Notes under the pieces: generated by a model
The model's input: only the letters and a program-made list of their open reading frames with translations
Database searches by the model: none
What the model was told of the DNA's origin: nothing
From: Alphaproteobacteria bacterium
Lineage (GTDB): Bacteria; Pseudomonadota; Alphaproteobacteria; Kiloniellales; DSM-21159
Length of the DNA: 33,047 nt
Direction of reading: 5' to 3'
NCBI GenBank assembly: GCA_030433005.1
Contig: JAUILQ010000063.1
Span: forward strand, 1-33,047
Program-made: the position numbers and the translations under genes
In this document: positions 32,959 through 33,047 of the stretch, in pieces
How positions within the stretch are numbered: the stretch's first letter is position 1
Layout: every line of letters begins with the position of its first letter

Positions 32959-33047
32959 AGAGCTCTGCGAAAGGCGGCGGGGTCGCGTCAGATAGGTTTT
33001 GAAAGGGTTGGGCGGTCTGGTGATCGCAGAGGGTTCGCTCGAGCGGC

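Overview
The window is high-GC DNA of about 70% that I read as chromosome of an alphaproteobacterium, probably a Rhodospirillales-type organism. Three things suggest this. The E1-beta subunit of pyruvate dehydrogenase carries its own N-terminal lipoyl domain. The ftsB-pdhA-pdhB-pdhC-lpdA order is typical of the class. DUF1523, DUF992 and HWE/HisKA_2-type kinases are also common there. No rRNA, tRNA, CRISPR array, transposase, integrase or phage gene was seen. The taxonomic assignment is an inference.

1-8.1 kb, sensing and envelope genes. A PAS protein overlaps a membrane-anchored HAMP chemoreceptor cut by the window edge, and together they look like a split Aer. Next come a di-haem cytochrome c peroxidase with an FNR/FixK-type box upstream, an MscS channel and a divergent DUF1523 membrane protein. 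A tightly overlapping signalling operon follows: CHASE3 histidine kinase, single-domain response regulator, receiver-HWE kinase.

8.2-13.2 kb, mixed genes. A small lipoprotein overlaps a CNT nucleoside transporter. Divergent from them are a flavin reductase and ribF, overlapping by 7 bases. A soluble chemoreceptor follows, with its signalling tip at the N-terminus and a Cache-like domain at the C-terminus.

13.3-25.3 kb, a catabolic and uptake island. All enzyme and transporter genes are on the minus strand: an enolase-superfamily enzyme, an aldehyde dehydrogenase, a PuuB-like FAD oxidase, a complete polyamine-type ABC importer and a GMC oxidoreductase. A divergent MocR-type regulator (GntR plus aminotransferase) flanks them. 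A 27-base motif, with an identical 15-base core, occurs upstream of both the enzyme unit and the transporter unit in the same orientation, so I propose it as the MocR operator. The substrate is unknown. An amine that is taken up, oxidised to an aldehyde and then to an acid is the simplest model.

25.4-32.9 kb, central metabolism and division. ftsB, pdhA, pdhB, pdhC, a VOC-family gene and lpdA run on the minus strand, and a DUF992 exported protein is divergent. The lipoyl-domain DNA of pdhB and pdhC is nearly identical.

Three families of inverted repeats lie between genes, including inside the transporter and pdh operons. One repeat supplies the last 35 codons of the MocR gene. The most useful leads are the MocR regulon with its motif, the split Aer, the FNR box, the lipoyl gene conversion and the repeat-derived C-terminus.
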